64,000 nucleotides of DNA. Source: Hermodice carunculata. Lineage: Eukaryota > Annelida > Polychaeta > Eunicida > Amphinomidae. The position numbers and the translations under genes are program-made. The number at the start of each line of letters is the position of its first letter. Position 1 is the stretch's first letter. This document shows positions 34,813 to 45,714 of this stretch, one piece after another. The notes under the pieces were generated by a model. That model saw only the letters and a program-made list of their open reading frames with translations. It was not told the DNA's origin and made no database searches. The stretch lies in contig OZ026630.1 in NCBI GenBank assembly GCA_964020975.1, forward strand, positions 65,319,013 through 65,383,012. Reading direction: 5' to 3'.

Positions 34813-35861
34813 TGAATACGGGTTATTAATATGATAACTTTTGCTGTATGTTTTTTCTGTCTGTCAAAAATTCAATTTTGTTGTATTTATGTTCTCATAT
34901 GTTGCTTCAAGTTGATTCAGTTTAACTGTTTCCAGGCTCCTGTGACCTTTGACATCTAAGTTTTGTTATGATTATGGATATTTTCTGTTTGTGTAATATG
35001 TGATGTGATATGTGATATGAATTTGTTATAACCTGTGTATGGTTTCCAATGATAATGACGTGTAGAGGTTTTACAGTCAGGTAGAAGTTGTCTGTTATTT
35101 AGAAAAATTTTCTTTTTCAGAAGTCTTGCTTTATGATTTCTGAGTGGACCTCTGTAAGCATGGTATTGATGTGTTGGTTTTGTTCATATTTATTCATTTC
35201 AAGAAAAGAGTTTGTTTTGTTTGGCCGTGGTTTTATTTGTGGCGGTTTAGACGTGCAGTTATTGTCATTTATTTATCTGCTTGTGATGATTGTTCAGTAT
35301 ATGATTGTAATGACAGTCTTGTTTTCACGGCCAAAAAATAAATGCGTTTATTTAATTCCTGTGTTGTTTTCTTTCTTTAGTTTATTTAACTTTACTTTGG
35401 CCAATTTTGTTATTTTGTTAACGCAAAATAATAAATTGACTAAAAGTAAGGGATAAATATGCTTCCGCTTTTTAATGTTAATCAGCGTCTGCTACTTCCG
35501 GGGAGTATGTACGTCATTCACGTTTGTCTGTTTTAAGGATTCCCGCCAGTTCTATTGTTTTTTCATGGTAACTTTGGTTTTCATGCTGATCAGTTCATGT
35601 TGACTTGGCTGAGGTTGATTTATTCACGCCCACTCACCCTTTTTTTCCCTATTTTCTTTTGTAGTTTTTCTTTATTTTAATTAGTTTATTTTTAAAGGGC
35701 GGTTAAGACCTGTCATTATTGTTATTGATTGATTTGCTTGTGATGATTGTTCAGTATATGATTGTAATGACAGTCCTATTTTCACGGCCAAACAATAAAT
35801 GCTTTTGTTTAATTCTTGAGTTGTTTTCTTTCTTTAGTTTATTGAACTTTACTTTGGGCAG

Positions 35862-35863
<2 letters not shown>

Positions 35864-35904
<41 letters not shown>
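35864..35904. repeat. (TA)n microsatellite at transposon left end
   Basis: About 40 bp of pure TA between the end of the Ngaro-like fossil and the left TIR of the next element. It is matched by a second TA tract beyond the right TIR. Confidence 0.9.
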
Positions 35905-35907
<3 letters not shown>

Positions 35908-36686
35908 CTGCGGCATAGAGGGCCCTTCGGGGGTCATACCCCAACCCGTGGTATAACAAGTTACAACCTATATTTTCTTCTAGGTATATATGTCCTCTTC
36001 ATGAAAAAATAGGTTGTGGAATTTGAAAAGCGTTTTATCATATATATTTCTACCCGTTTCCATGACAAGCTATGCCATTTCTGAGAAAACTAAAGTTTGT
36101 CCTTAAAAATAATAACTTTGGTGATACTGCTTGTGGAAAGGCTTAATAAACACCAAAATGTGCTCAATTGCTCTAAAATAGGCACAAAATACAGAGTTTG
36201 TTCAAGGTGCCTAATTATCATATGTTAATTTATGCAAATATATGAAATTTACATCGAAATTAAGTATTGTGCAACGGATAACATACTATATTTACTATGA
36301 CATAGTTTCGTTTATTTAAAAAAGGCAAAATGATTAGGAACAGTACTCATACAAGCTTTATTTATCATGTTTATATGAGTCTACCATGTGCATATTAATT
36401 AATATGCTAATATGGCTATCATATGTCATCTTCGCTTAGGGAACCGTCATAACAATTGCCAATACAACTGATAAAATAAGATAGTACTTTGTACCATGTA
36501 TTCACACCTACACGTAATTTACAGTGAACCATACCATGGAGTCCTGCAACATAACTAATGTATCTCTGGCATCAAACTATAATTCAAGATGCCTTTTAGT
36601 AAAGGAAAACAGTATAAGTATATGTACACACTAAATACAGAAAGCTGATCAATGATGGTCACAGTTTGGAGATTCTACGCCAAGAT

Positions 36687-36971
36687 TCAATCATCATCTT
36701 CCTCATCATCACTGTCTGTTTCAGTGTCAAAAGTGTCATTTGCACACTCATGTCCAAAGCATGCACATAATCTTGTACATTTAAGTCCTGTTTGGAGGCA
36801 ATGGCACTTTCTTGCGACAGTACACTCAATATCGGTGCAATACATATGAGTCAGGTTGCGGACTTCCAGTGGGGCTAGCTCATTGGTATACATCAAAGGC
36901 TTGAGATAGCCATCATTAGACATTTCCAAGCCGTTACCATTGGGATCCCTCACTTTAGGGTTAGGAATATG
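36687..36971 (-). pseudogene. C-terminal part of CXC-motif transposon protein
   Basis: On the minus strand the frame reads HIPNPKVRDP, then LAPLEVRNLTHMYCT, a Cys-rich run CTVARKCHCLQTGLKC and CTRLCACFGHECAND, and an acidic tail to the stop. The spacing CxC..GLxCTxxCxC....C.N is the tesmin/CXC-like cysteine pattern. It ends many uncharacterised transposon-associated invertebrate proteins. The first dozen codons of the open frame (to 37001) belong to the Penelope-like element. The N-terminal side of the exon lies 3 kb away at 39956-40035. Confidence 0.7.
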
Positions 36972-39955
36972 TTGTATTTGTGTCTTTTTGTCCAAAACCA
37001 CTTCCTAGTAGTCATTACCCTATTCCGCAGTCCGAACTCTTTACTCTCCATGAGCTAACCTGTCCCTGTTTAACCTATATACATATAGACGTACTATTGT
37101 CCAAATTGCACACGTTCCTCTGTAAAATTTTGACATAGGTTGTATTAGCCAAAATAAATTAAAGGGTCTTCGGCGGGTAACTACTCAACATGTTTTGGAG
37201 CCTTTTACCCGTACATGTCTCTCTGAGTACCGGCTCCTTGTCTAAGCTAAATATTCAGCAAAGACAACCCACATAATAATGAATAAATATGAACGTGGCA
37301 AATGATGAATTAGCTAAATACGTGAAGTTTTGCTTATAAATGCAGACCTTCATTACGAAAGAAGAATACCTGGCAAAGAAACTAAAATTACCAAATTTGT
37401 GTACTACAGGTTCAGTTAAGAACAATTTTACTTACCCCTGAACTAATATGTACCAGTTTCTTCTAGTTAAACCATCCGCCAGTGTTTAACTGAAGTGGAA
37501 ACAAGCTGGGGCATTATATGCAGTCCCAGTGGTTGTAAAATAAACAGTTGCAGCTTGACCACCTGTATAAACCAAGGGAAATCCTGACAATGACTGCAAC
37601 AATGTACATCCTGCACCAGAAATGTAAAACAAACTCCATGAGGACACTTACTCCTCAAACAATTAAGCTCTATTTCATTGCCAACCCTGAGTCAATGTAT
37701 CAACGTCATGTGTCAGGTTTGTGATATTTGAAAAAATACTGTCACTTTTGAGTATTATTTAATATTGAGTAAATGTACATTTAGGCATGTCAGAAAAGAA
37801 CGAAAGTCATTAGCATTTATGCCAAAAAGATGTTATCAAAACAATTTTTCTAAACAAGATTTTAAGTACACTCGTCGGCCGCTGCTTGCTACCGATAGTC
37901 ATTTGTATTTCAGTCAAAAAAATGCAATGAAAATATTAACCAGATATCAAGTACAATTAGGCAAGCTTGTAACTGTCGTAGGCCGCTACTCGCTACCGAT
38001 AGCCCCTGGGGGCTTAGCCTAAGAGAAAACAAGCTAGCCTAAAATGTCTGAAAGGTGAACATTAAAACAGAATGATGCCAAAAGATAAAATTAAGTCGAA
38101 AAAAGGGCAAGTCTAAAATCTCTAAAATTATTGAAGCCAAACTTTCTAACCATCTCAGGATATTTGTAGAAATATTTGATCAAAAATACATCTTTGAATC
38201 CTCCTGACTCAAGTTTATTGTAAATAAAAATTTGGTTCGAGATGCAAAGTCCTCAAATTTAGAACAAATACCACCAAATCTCAAAGTCTGTGAAAAAAAC
38301 GTATTATATCCAATAGTATCCGAAATAATACTGTCTTAAATTCTTAAATTCAAGCCAGGTTGAATACAAATCTGCCAGTAAAGGGGAGCAGTTGCTACCC
38401 ATTACAATGCCTTTTATTTGTTGAAAAACCAATGGTCCGCATTGAACAAAAGTATTATCCAAAAGAAATTTTATAGCATCTATCAAAGTTTCAACAGTGT
38501 ACGATTTAATTTTACTTTTTGAATATTTGTTCTGTTATGCTTTCTTCGTATATGATTTAATATTAATGTATGGTTCACCATTATGCTTAAACCTTTTGCT
38601 TATTAATTCTGAAAGCGAACTTATGACTTCATCTATGGTTAGATTTGTGTACAGTGTACAAAAATCAAAACAATTGATATTTTTTGCTTTTACATCTTTG
38701 ATTTTAGATACAAACTCGGAAGAATTGCTAATACTCCAAAAACAATTTAATTCACTGTTTCTAGAAATTGCATTACAGTATTTACAAAAATGATTCCTAA
38801 TAGCAGTCAAACACAATGTTCCTTCTTTTGATTTGTTTGTTTGTTCTTTTGTTTTCTTGCACATTTTGCAGCACCGGCTATGAATCTAGATTTAAAAGGG
38901 TTTTTATGTTATTTGGGTATCCAGAACAAAAGTGGAATAGAGGAGTCCTCTTCAGAAATTTTGATATTAAAATTCCTTTTCATCTCATCTTTATGTGTAT
39001 CTATCAAATTATCAATGGATTGTTTGTGTAATTTATATACGTCATTTCCTCTTATGTCTGAAATATTGTTTATACCAAGTTCTTTTTTCAAAACATCTAG
39101 ATAATATTTTTTGCAGATGATCCAAAGATTTTTCCCTGCCTTATCTATGTTAATGACTACAAAACTTTCTTGTAGTTCTTTGACCGCTTTTGAAACTTCA
39201 GGTTGTCTTAGATTAACCGTATTGAAATTCTTAATGTGGGATTTGTAGCAATAAATTCTTTTTCTAGAGACTTTTTTCAACTTTTATTACTATCCTTTAA
39301 ATTTCTGAAATTCTATTTTTTCTTTCTTTACCCATTTCATACAGTAGGAATCAAATGCATCACATGTATAATGAAAAATATTGTCAATGTTCAACTTGGG
39401 ACATATCCGAAATTTTGTACCTTTTTTCATAATTTCTTTTAAACTTGAATTTTGTATGCTATCCAAATTACCTGTAAATACATGTGTGTGGCATGCATCA
39501 ACAAAATCAGAATATTTACTGTTAGACATACAGTCCCAATTTTGATTCGCTGTGATATTTTCAAGAGTTATTGAAGCCAGAAATTGCTTGTAATTCATGA
39601 TACTTTGTCCAATATTGTTGCCATATTTTTTGGAAATGATGGGGGGGGGGGGGGGGGGGCTTCTATTTTGCGCTACTTGGGAATCATGTTACGAACAAAT
39701 TTCAATTTGAAAAGGGACTGAATGTTTAGTGAATCAATAATTTTATGTTTGAAAGGAATGCTGCAAAACATTTGATCTAATTTTTTTTTATTAGAATCTG
39801 GTTTCCGAATAATTGTTGTGTAAGCGTACACAATTTCACACAAAAAATGCGGAAATGTGTGTTCTGAGTCAGTAAGACCCAAATATTCATTAATTTTTGT
39901 TATGTCTCGAAATGATAGTGCTTTAAGAGCTGTATGTAATTGATCAATGCCATTG
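36972..39955 (-). mobile_element. Penelope-like retroelement, copy 1 (5'-truncated)
   Basis: Minus-strand element. In order it shows DITKINEYLGLTDSEHTF, the KFRICPKLNIDNIFHY block, VVINIDKAGKNLWIICKKYY, FWIPK, DFCTLYTNLTIDE (reverse-transcriptase palm) and QQIKGIVMGSNCSPLLADLY, then the C-terminal FGFNNFRDFRLALF. Compared with copy 2 it lacks about 290 bp including the YIDD active-site region, and it stops abruptly at its 5' side. That is typical truncation from target-primed reverse transcription. The 3' boundary TTGTATTTGTGTC is shared with copy 2. Frames are broken. A G19 tract at 39641-39659 lies in the frame. Confidence 0.75.
38304..38486 (-). pseudogene. Reverse transcriptase palm segment, copy 1
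   Basis: Reads DAIKFLLDNTFVQCGPLVFQ and GIVMGSNCSPLLADLY, the GxPMGxxxAPxxAD-like block of Penelope-type reverse transcriptases, and then jumps across the internal deletion to C-terminal sequence. Part of the element at 36972-39955. Confidence 0.7.
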
Positions 39956-40035
39956 TGGCACCAGATGGCACATTGGTATTGTGACCTTTTCACATGTTCC
40001 TTAAATGCATCCTCAGTAGGCGGTAGTTCACCACG
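39956..40035 (-). pseudogene. Upstream part of the split CXC-motif protein
   Basis: The minus strand reads ELPPTEDAFKEHVKRSQYQ then CAIWCH and runs straight into the Penelope-like element. The LPPT..AF.EH..R..YQ..IW pattern normally stands shortly before the P..GW...AP..V..L..C.C segment seen at 36687-36971. The two pieces are therefore one exon split by a retroelement. No convincing frame was followed further upstream. Confidence 0.65.
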
Positions 40036-40929
40036 TGTATATTATCAATCATGCAACACATTTTGACAATATGCACAGTCATTCTCAATAACACTGATAA
40101 TGAGACAATCACATAGCAGAGTTAGAATCCGACATGGACTCTGGAAGTCAATGAAATGTGCCCAGATTTGTGCTTTCTGGTGCCTCTACAACACAACACA
40201 TAAATGATAAAAATCCTAATTTGAAGATGACCTCATTTGCATAAATTTAATGATAGGGTTTCTAAAATGTCTTCACTTCATATTTTTTTTGGTAATATAT
40301 ATGCTAAATTTGCTCAAATTGCAACAATGCGTGCTGGAGAAAGCACTTTTGCACAAGCTAGCCAGACCAGACAACCCATAAACATAATGCCTCCCCCCCC
40401 CCCCCCGTGGCGGAACCATAAAATTGCAGTAAAGCTGTGAACGAAAAATGTTGATAAGACGATTGGGATTCTATGTTCTATATGCTTTGAAGCACTTTCC
40501 CAGGAAATGTAACTTTTTGCATTGGTACAGCACATAATGTGTGATTTACATCTCTGGAATTGCTTCAAAAACCCCTACATTTGAAGCCTAATTTGCACAC
40601 ATGTAATGGTGTCCACTTCATATACTCCAGTAAATTTGGTATCAGTATATCCCTGGAAATATATTACCTTCATCATTTAACATTTACCCCCATTTTTGGT
40701 AATTTGGCAACTGCAGCATACAAAATCAACAAATAGAGGTATTTATATTGCCAAATAGATGACAAAATTTTGCATGTTATTATAATAGTAATGATGTTAA
40801 TCAAATATTTTTTTTAAAAAAACTTCACGCCTGTTGAAAGAATAAGGTTAGTGCTACCTTCTGAGGAAATTTGGAGTGCTTATCGTTAAAAATAAGGCAG
40901 TTATTAAAGAATTAGTGAAAAGTAGTTAT
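40036..40929. other. Transposon interior without recognised gene
   Basis: Probably coding or intronic sequence of the TIR transposon. It has a repeated phrase (TTTGAAGATGACCTCATTTGC / TTTGAAGCCTAATTTGC, each followed by a CACTTCATAT word) about 370 bp apart, and a poly-C run near 40391. No domain recognised. Confidence 0.45.
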
Positions 40930-41118
40930 TTTCTTCCAAAATAGAGGTTACCATAGAAACGGGCATGTAAACATACCAAAAAACGCTTTTCGGACTCCAC
41001 AACCTATTTTTCTGTAAAGAGGAGACGTGCGCACATTTTGATATAGGTTGTGTTTTGTTATACCTTTGGTTGGGGTTGCACCTATTTTTAGAGCACTTAT
41101 GAAGCATTTGCCGCTAGC

Positions 41119-41121
<3 letters not shown>

Positions 41122-41188
<67 letters not shown>
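41122..41188. repeat. (TA)n microsatellite at transposon right end
   Basis: About 67 bp, almost pure TA, directly beyond the right TIR of the 35.9-41.1 kb transposon. Confidence 0.9.
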
Positions 41189-41195
<7 letters not shown>

Positions 41196-41280
41196 TTATT
41201 ATATATACTGTATTATTTTCATATGGATTGAGGTCCTTTGCGAGTTGTATAAACTAAATGACACGGACCGTATTGTGCAC

Positions 41281-42170
41281 AGGTGCTTGTAATGTTCAGC
41301 CAGGCAAGCATTCATTCTTATGAGAAGCACGGGTGGGGGGGGGGGGGGGTCAGCGAGGGTGAACCAAGAACACCTGCACGTGCTATAGCCTATATGGGGC
41401 ATTATCTGCAATGTGGTATTGGGAATTCGTGTGCGCAGTCATTAATTCGTGCTAATAAGATAGGGATGGACCTAGAACCACTACCTCGTCAGGCCGAGCT
41501 CCTGCACAGAAAGTTTGAAAACAAGGCTCACATGTCGACCACTATCCCACTGCATGTTTAGCATGGTTTCTCCGTTCTTTACGTGCACACTGTAACTCAC
41601 CAGTTTATGCCAAAGCAACGTTTTACAGGTGTATCACACTTGATCATCCACTGTAATGCACATGTATCCATGGCAGTAATCTTAAAATTGTGGCAAATAT
41701 CCAACAATAACCATTTCGGGCAAAAAATTTAAACGGGTCTCCCATCCTATATCAAGCTCGTTCCCAAGCAATAGCTCTTTGACAACTGTCTTGAATTGTC
41801 AAACCAAGACCAAGGAGGCCATATGTTTGCGTGGCCTCCTAGGTCAAACAGACCGTATTTTTGATGCACTCACGTTTTGATCCTGTGTTCATTTCTGCAA
41901 ATAGTGAAACCTGACCAAAATTGATTCCGTCAGTGCTTCTGACCTGTCTGTGTGGGAGCTTTGGCTGACGACGCAGTGGTTCTAGGTCCAGCTCAAACTG
42001 TATTTGCACCAATGATTGACTGCAGCGACGAACACACAATACTTTTATTGCAGATAAGGGCTTGTGTAGGCTATTGCACGTACAGATGTTCTAGGTTCAC
42101 CCTCTCAGCGCCCCCCCCCCCGTCTCTGATCAGCACGAATGCTTGATTGACTGAACATTAGGAGAGCCTG
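41281..42170. repeat. Large imperfect inverted repeat
   Basis: The arm at 41281-41560 is the reverse complement of the arm at about 41900-42170. Shared landmarks include GTGGTTCTAGGTCCA, TAGGCTAT.GCACGT, TTC.AGGTTCACCCTC and GAATGCTTG.CTG..TGAACATTA. One arm has a G tract (41336-41349) where the other has a C tract (42111-42121). Spacer about 340 bp. A transcript across it could fold into a long hairpin. It may be two copies of one repeat in opposite orientation; no gene is visible in either arm. Confidence 0.75.
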
Positions 42171-43526
42171 TGGTATTGTTTTCCTGGGTAGACGCATTGA
42201 GAAATAAATCCCATCAATGGACCTATTCCAAGAAATCGGACTGACCGGACTGACCGATCATATTATATTCTGAGATTGGTTTGTCACACACACACACAAA
42301 AAAAGAAAAAAACAGAAGAAACTCAACATGCCATTTATGTGTGCTGATTACCTGCTTATTACCTGATTTACAGGGACACTATACTTTGTTTCATTGTCCA
42401 GACTAAAGTTCTTGTGTAATGAAAATGTGTTCCTCTGATTTTTTAATTTTTCAAGCAGTACAAATTGGGGTAATAACTATGAAAATGGGTGAGAAGGCCG
42501 CTTTCCGTGATGTTCGCTGTAGCTTTATGGCTAATGCCTTCATTGATGCAGGATCTGGGATTAAAATTGATAGCAGTGAATTCCGCGTCGGTGAATTACG
42601 GTAACCTCAAGTTAGAAGCATCACCGATATTTTGTCTGTATTCAGTGATGGTACTTGTATTTCGAAACTATGAACCCAATTCCTGCTTTATCACAAGGTA
42701 ATGATAATGTAAAGATCCAGGTTTGCTCACGCCTGGAACAAATATCTGGAATACACGAAACTTTCTTCAAAATTAATGAAAATCAGATGGGATGACACAG
42801 GTTTGTTTACGCCGGGAACAATATCTGAAATGCGCGGAACTTTGCTTCAGAAATGCATGAAGTGTTTGCATTGTTCCAACTGAAAGCTGAATCGGAGGTC
42901 TTGTATACTGTATTTCGTGTCAAACATTTCATGAACTCTTCTTGTAGAAAAGTACAAAATTCAAAAATTCTGTTTTGTCATATTTATCAAACTTTTACCT
43001 TTAAATTGGATAATTTATACTGTTCATATGGATTGCGTTCCCCTTTGTTCATTGCTAGTGATATAAGAACTGGATACGTTGTATCCAGAAATTCACGGAA
43101 CCATGTGAAATGTATAAAGAAATCAACCACGTTGCGAACAGCATCCAAAATGTATAGGGACAAGCTACACTTTTTGATGCATGTGACATAATTATACAAC
43201 CATGTTCAACATATGGAGTATGCTAATCTGTATTCTTCTAAGGATAATTTGATACACAAACATTTTGTAGCGCTCACGTATCTCCAGACAATATGGATAA
43301 GAGTAAGTTTGATAACCATATGATCTCGCCATGGGTAAATTGAGGCTTGTTTGAGGCTTGTTTGAGAGAACGATAGCAGCTACATCGAAATAATGGTGAT
43401 GATTTTCTATTTTTTTTAATATAAGGCTGTATTCGTATTTCTAAACAGTGAAATGAAGGTGTGATAATTGGCACAGAGACAACTCTGTTTTAACCATGGG
43501 GGTTATAATACAGATATTTATCTGAA
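42171..43526. other. Gene-free stretch with small tandem duplication
   Basis: About 42717-42790 and 42799-42865 are an imperfect direct duplication (CAGGTTTGYTYACGCCKGGA followed by AATATCTG). A 112-codon frame at 42853-43191 has no recognised domain. TTGAGGCTTGTTTGAGGCTT repeats near 43345. Confidence 0.45.
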
Positions 43527-44300
43527 TTGTATTTGTGTCTTTTTGTCCAGAACTACTTCGTAGTAGTCAATACCCTAATCCGCCGTCCGCACTCTTTACT
43601 CGACCTGTCACTGTCTAGCCTCTATACATATGGAGGTACGTTTGTCCATATTGCACACATTCCTCTGTAGAATTTTGACATAGGCTGTATTAGCCCTAAC
43701 AAATTAAAGTGTCTTCAGCGGGTACCTACTCAGAACATGTTTCGGAGCGTATAACCGTACACGTCTCTGTTAGTAGCGGCTCCTTGTCTAAGCAAACTTT
43801 TCAGCACAGACAACCCAGATATTAATGAATAAATTTGAACGTGGCAAATGATGAATTAGCTAAATACATGATGATTTGCTAATAATCTTAGAGCTTCATA
43901 ATGAAGAAGAATACCTGTCAAACAAAACATAATTACTATATTTGTATTGGACAAGGTAAGATAAGAACAACTTGACTTGCCCCTGAATCAGTATGTACCC
44001 TTTCTAACTGGACTGCTTATCCTAGTTGAACCACCTGCCAGTGTATAACTGAAGTAGAAACAACCCGGAGCATTATAATTATTCAGTCCCAGTGATTGTA
44101 AAATAAACAGTTGCAGCTAGACCACCTGTGCAAACCAAGGGAAATCCCAACAAGTACTGCAACAATGGACATCATGCACCAGAAATATAAAACAAACTCC
44201 ATGATGACATCTACTCCTCACTTTGAAAGACTCCAAACAAATAAGTTCTATTTCTCTGGCAACCCTGTGTTAATGTTTCAACGTAATGTGTCAGGTTTGT

Positions 44301-44618
44301 TGCCTCCACAGCAGACCCAAGCTTTGTATTTCGTCTACTCCGCTGGGGTCTGCCCTTCTTTGACAAGGTCACTGTCGTAGCGTTGGAAAACTGACTCAGT
44401 TTCTAATTGGCTGAGTATAGTTACCATGGTAACAGGCTTCAGTACACTAGGAACCAGAGGCTGATACTGGTCTAGGCCATAATGATGAACTTACTGATGG
44501 TGTCTCAGTCTAGGGGAGGGTCAAAGTACAGTTTCGTTTCCCTGACTATAAATAAAATCCTGTCGAAGGAGGGCAGACCAAGTGTAGTAACACGGAACTT
44601 GGTCAGCTTTGCAGGCAA
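44301..44618. mobile_element. 318-bp insertion with 10-bp duplication
   Basis: TCAGGTTTGT stands on both sides (44291-44300 and 44619-44628), while copy 1 at about 37713-37722 has it once with no insert. The ends are TGCCT and AGGCA. Inside are GCAGACCC..GGGTCTGC and further inverted GCAGACC words. Non-coding. A duplication of 8-10 bp would suit a hAT-like or related MITE; the superfamily is not certain. Confidence 0.7.
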
Positions 44619-45315
44619 TCAGGTTTGTGACATTTGAGAAAATATTGCCAATTTTGAGTAATTTTTTAATATTGAGTAATTGTACATTTAGGTATGTCAG
44701 AAAAGAATGAAAGTCATTAGCATTTATGTCAAAAACATGTTATCAAAACAATTTTTCTGAAAACGATTTTAAGTACAATTAGGCAAACATGTAACTGTCG
44801 TAGGCCGCTGCTTGCTACTGATAGCCCCCCCCCCCCGGGGGGGGGAACCTGACAAAAACATGTAAGCCTAAAATGTCTGAAAATGAATATTAAAACAGAA
44901 TTAAGTAGTAACACAGGCAAGTCTAAAAACTGTAAAATTATTGTAGCCAAACTTTCTAATAATCTTTGGATATTAACAGCAAAATTTCTAGGGCAAGTCA
45001 GAAAAAATGAAAGTCATCAGTATTTGCGTCAAGAGAATGCAATCAAAATACGATATTTTATAACCAGATATCAAGTACAATTAGGCAAGCTTGTAACTGT
45101 CGTGGGCCGCTGCTTGCTACCGAAAGCCCCTGGGGGGTTAACCTAACAAAAGACAAGCTAGCTCAAATGGCTAAAAGGTGAACACTAAAACAGAATGATG
45201 CCAGAAGATAAAATTAAATAGCAAAATAGGCAAGTCTAAAATCTCTAAAATTATACAAGTCAAAACTTTCTAACCATCTCTGGATATTTACAGCAAAAAT
45301 TGGAGAAATATTTGA

Positions 45316-45714
45316 TCAAAGTACATCTTTGAATCTTCTTGACTCAGGTTTATTGTAAATAAATTTGGTTCTAGATGCAGAGTCCTGAAAGTTCGAACAA
45401 ATACGACCAAATATCAAAACCTGTGACAAAAACGTATTATGTCCAATAGTTTCCGAAATGTTACTGTCGAAGAAACGATAGTTAATTACTTCAAATTTAA
45501 ACTCATCTGTTTTGTGAAAGACTTTAATACAAATCCTCTCATTAGTGACCTGAATATCCAAATCCAGAAACACATCTCTGGAACCATCTGAATTGTTATC
45601 CTCCAAAGGGATCTCTTTTGGGTAAATTTCTTTTGCAATTTTACTGAAATTTCGTACATTTACACAAGCGATGTCATCAATATATCTTGCGTTGTTTGAT
45701 AATTTTGTAGCCAT
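45316..45714 (-). pseudogene. Reverse transcriptase palm and C terminus, copy 2
   Basis: A 132-codon frame with ARYIDDIACVNV (the YxDD active site), FLDLDIQVTNERICIKVFH, EVINYRFFDSNIS and TFLSQVLIFGRICS, then a tail ending RRFKDVL. This series (RYIDDI, NFPFLDSNIP, ISQLIRYARAC in well-known relatives) is typical of the Penelope-like family abundant in invertebrates. The equivalent is deleted from copy 1. Confidence 0.75.

Larger units (their letters stand above)
27050..35863 (+). mobile_element. Ngaro-like tyrosine-recombinase retroelement (fossil)
   Basis: Parts in order: terminal repeat A1 (about 27050-27262), a gag-like region (about 27400-28400), reverse transcriptase (about 28500-29530), tyrosine recombinase (about 31110-31905), then B1 (about 35241-35404), A2 (about 35405-35622) and B2 (about 35696-35863). 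The A1...B1-A2-B2 order of split direct repeats is the hallmark of Ngaro-type elements. Three other elements are inserted in it: 29532-31110, 31931-33295 and 33464-34812. The element is broken at several points (roughly half a dozen or more). It looks moderately old, but older than its three passengers. Confidence 0.8.
35905..41121. mobile_element. TIR DNA transposon with CXC-type gene, split by a Penelope-like element
   Basis: The left end (35905-36055) and the inverted right end (about 40930-41121) share GCGGCA, ACCCCAACC, GGTATAACAA, ACAACCTATA, AAAATAGGTTGTGGA, GAAAAGCGTTTT and CCCGTTTC. Both ends abut long TA tracts, suggesting a TA target. Without the inner retroelement it would be about 2.2 kb. 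Its only recognisable gene content is the split CXC-motif reading frame on the minus strand. The transposase family cannot be named from what remains. Confidence 0.7.
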
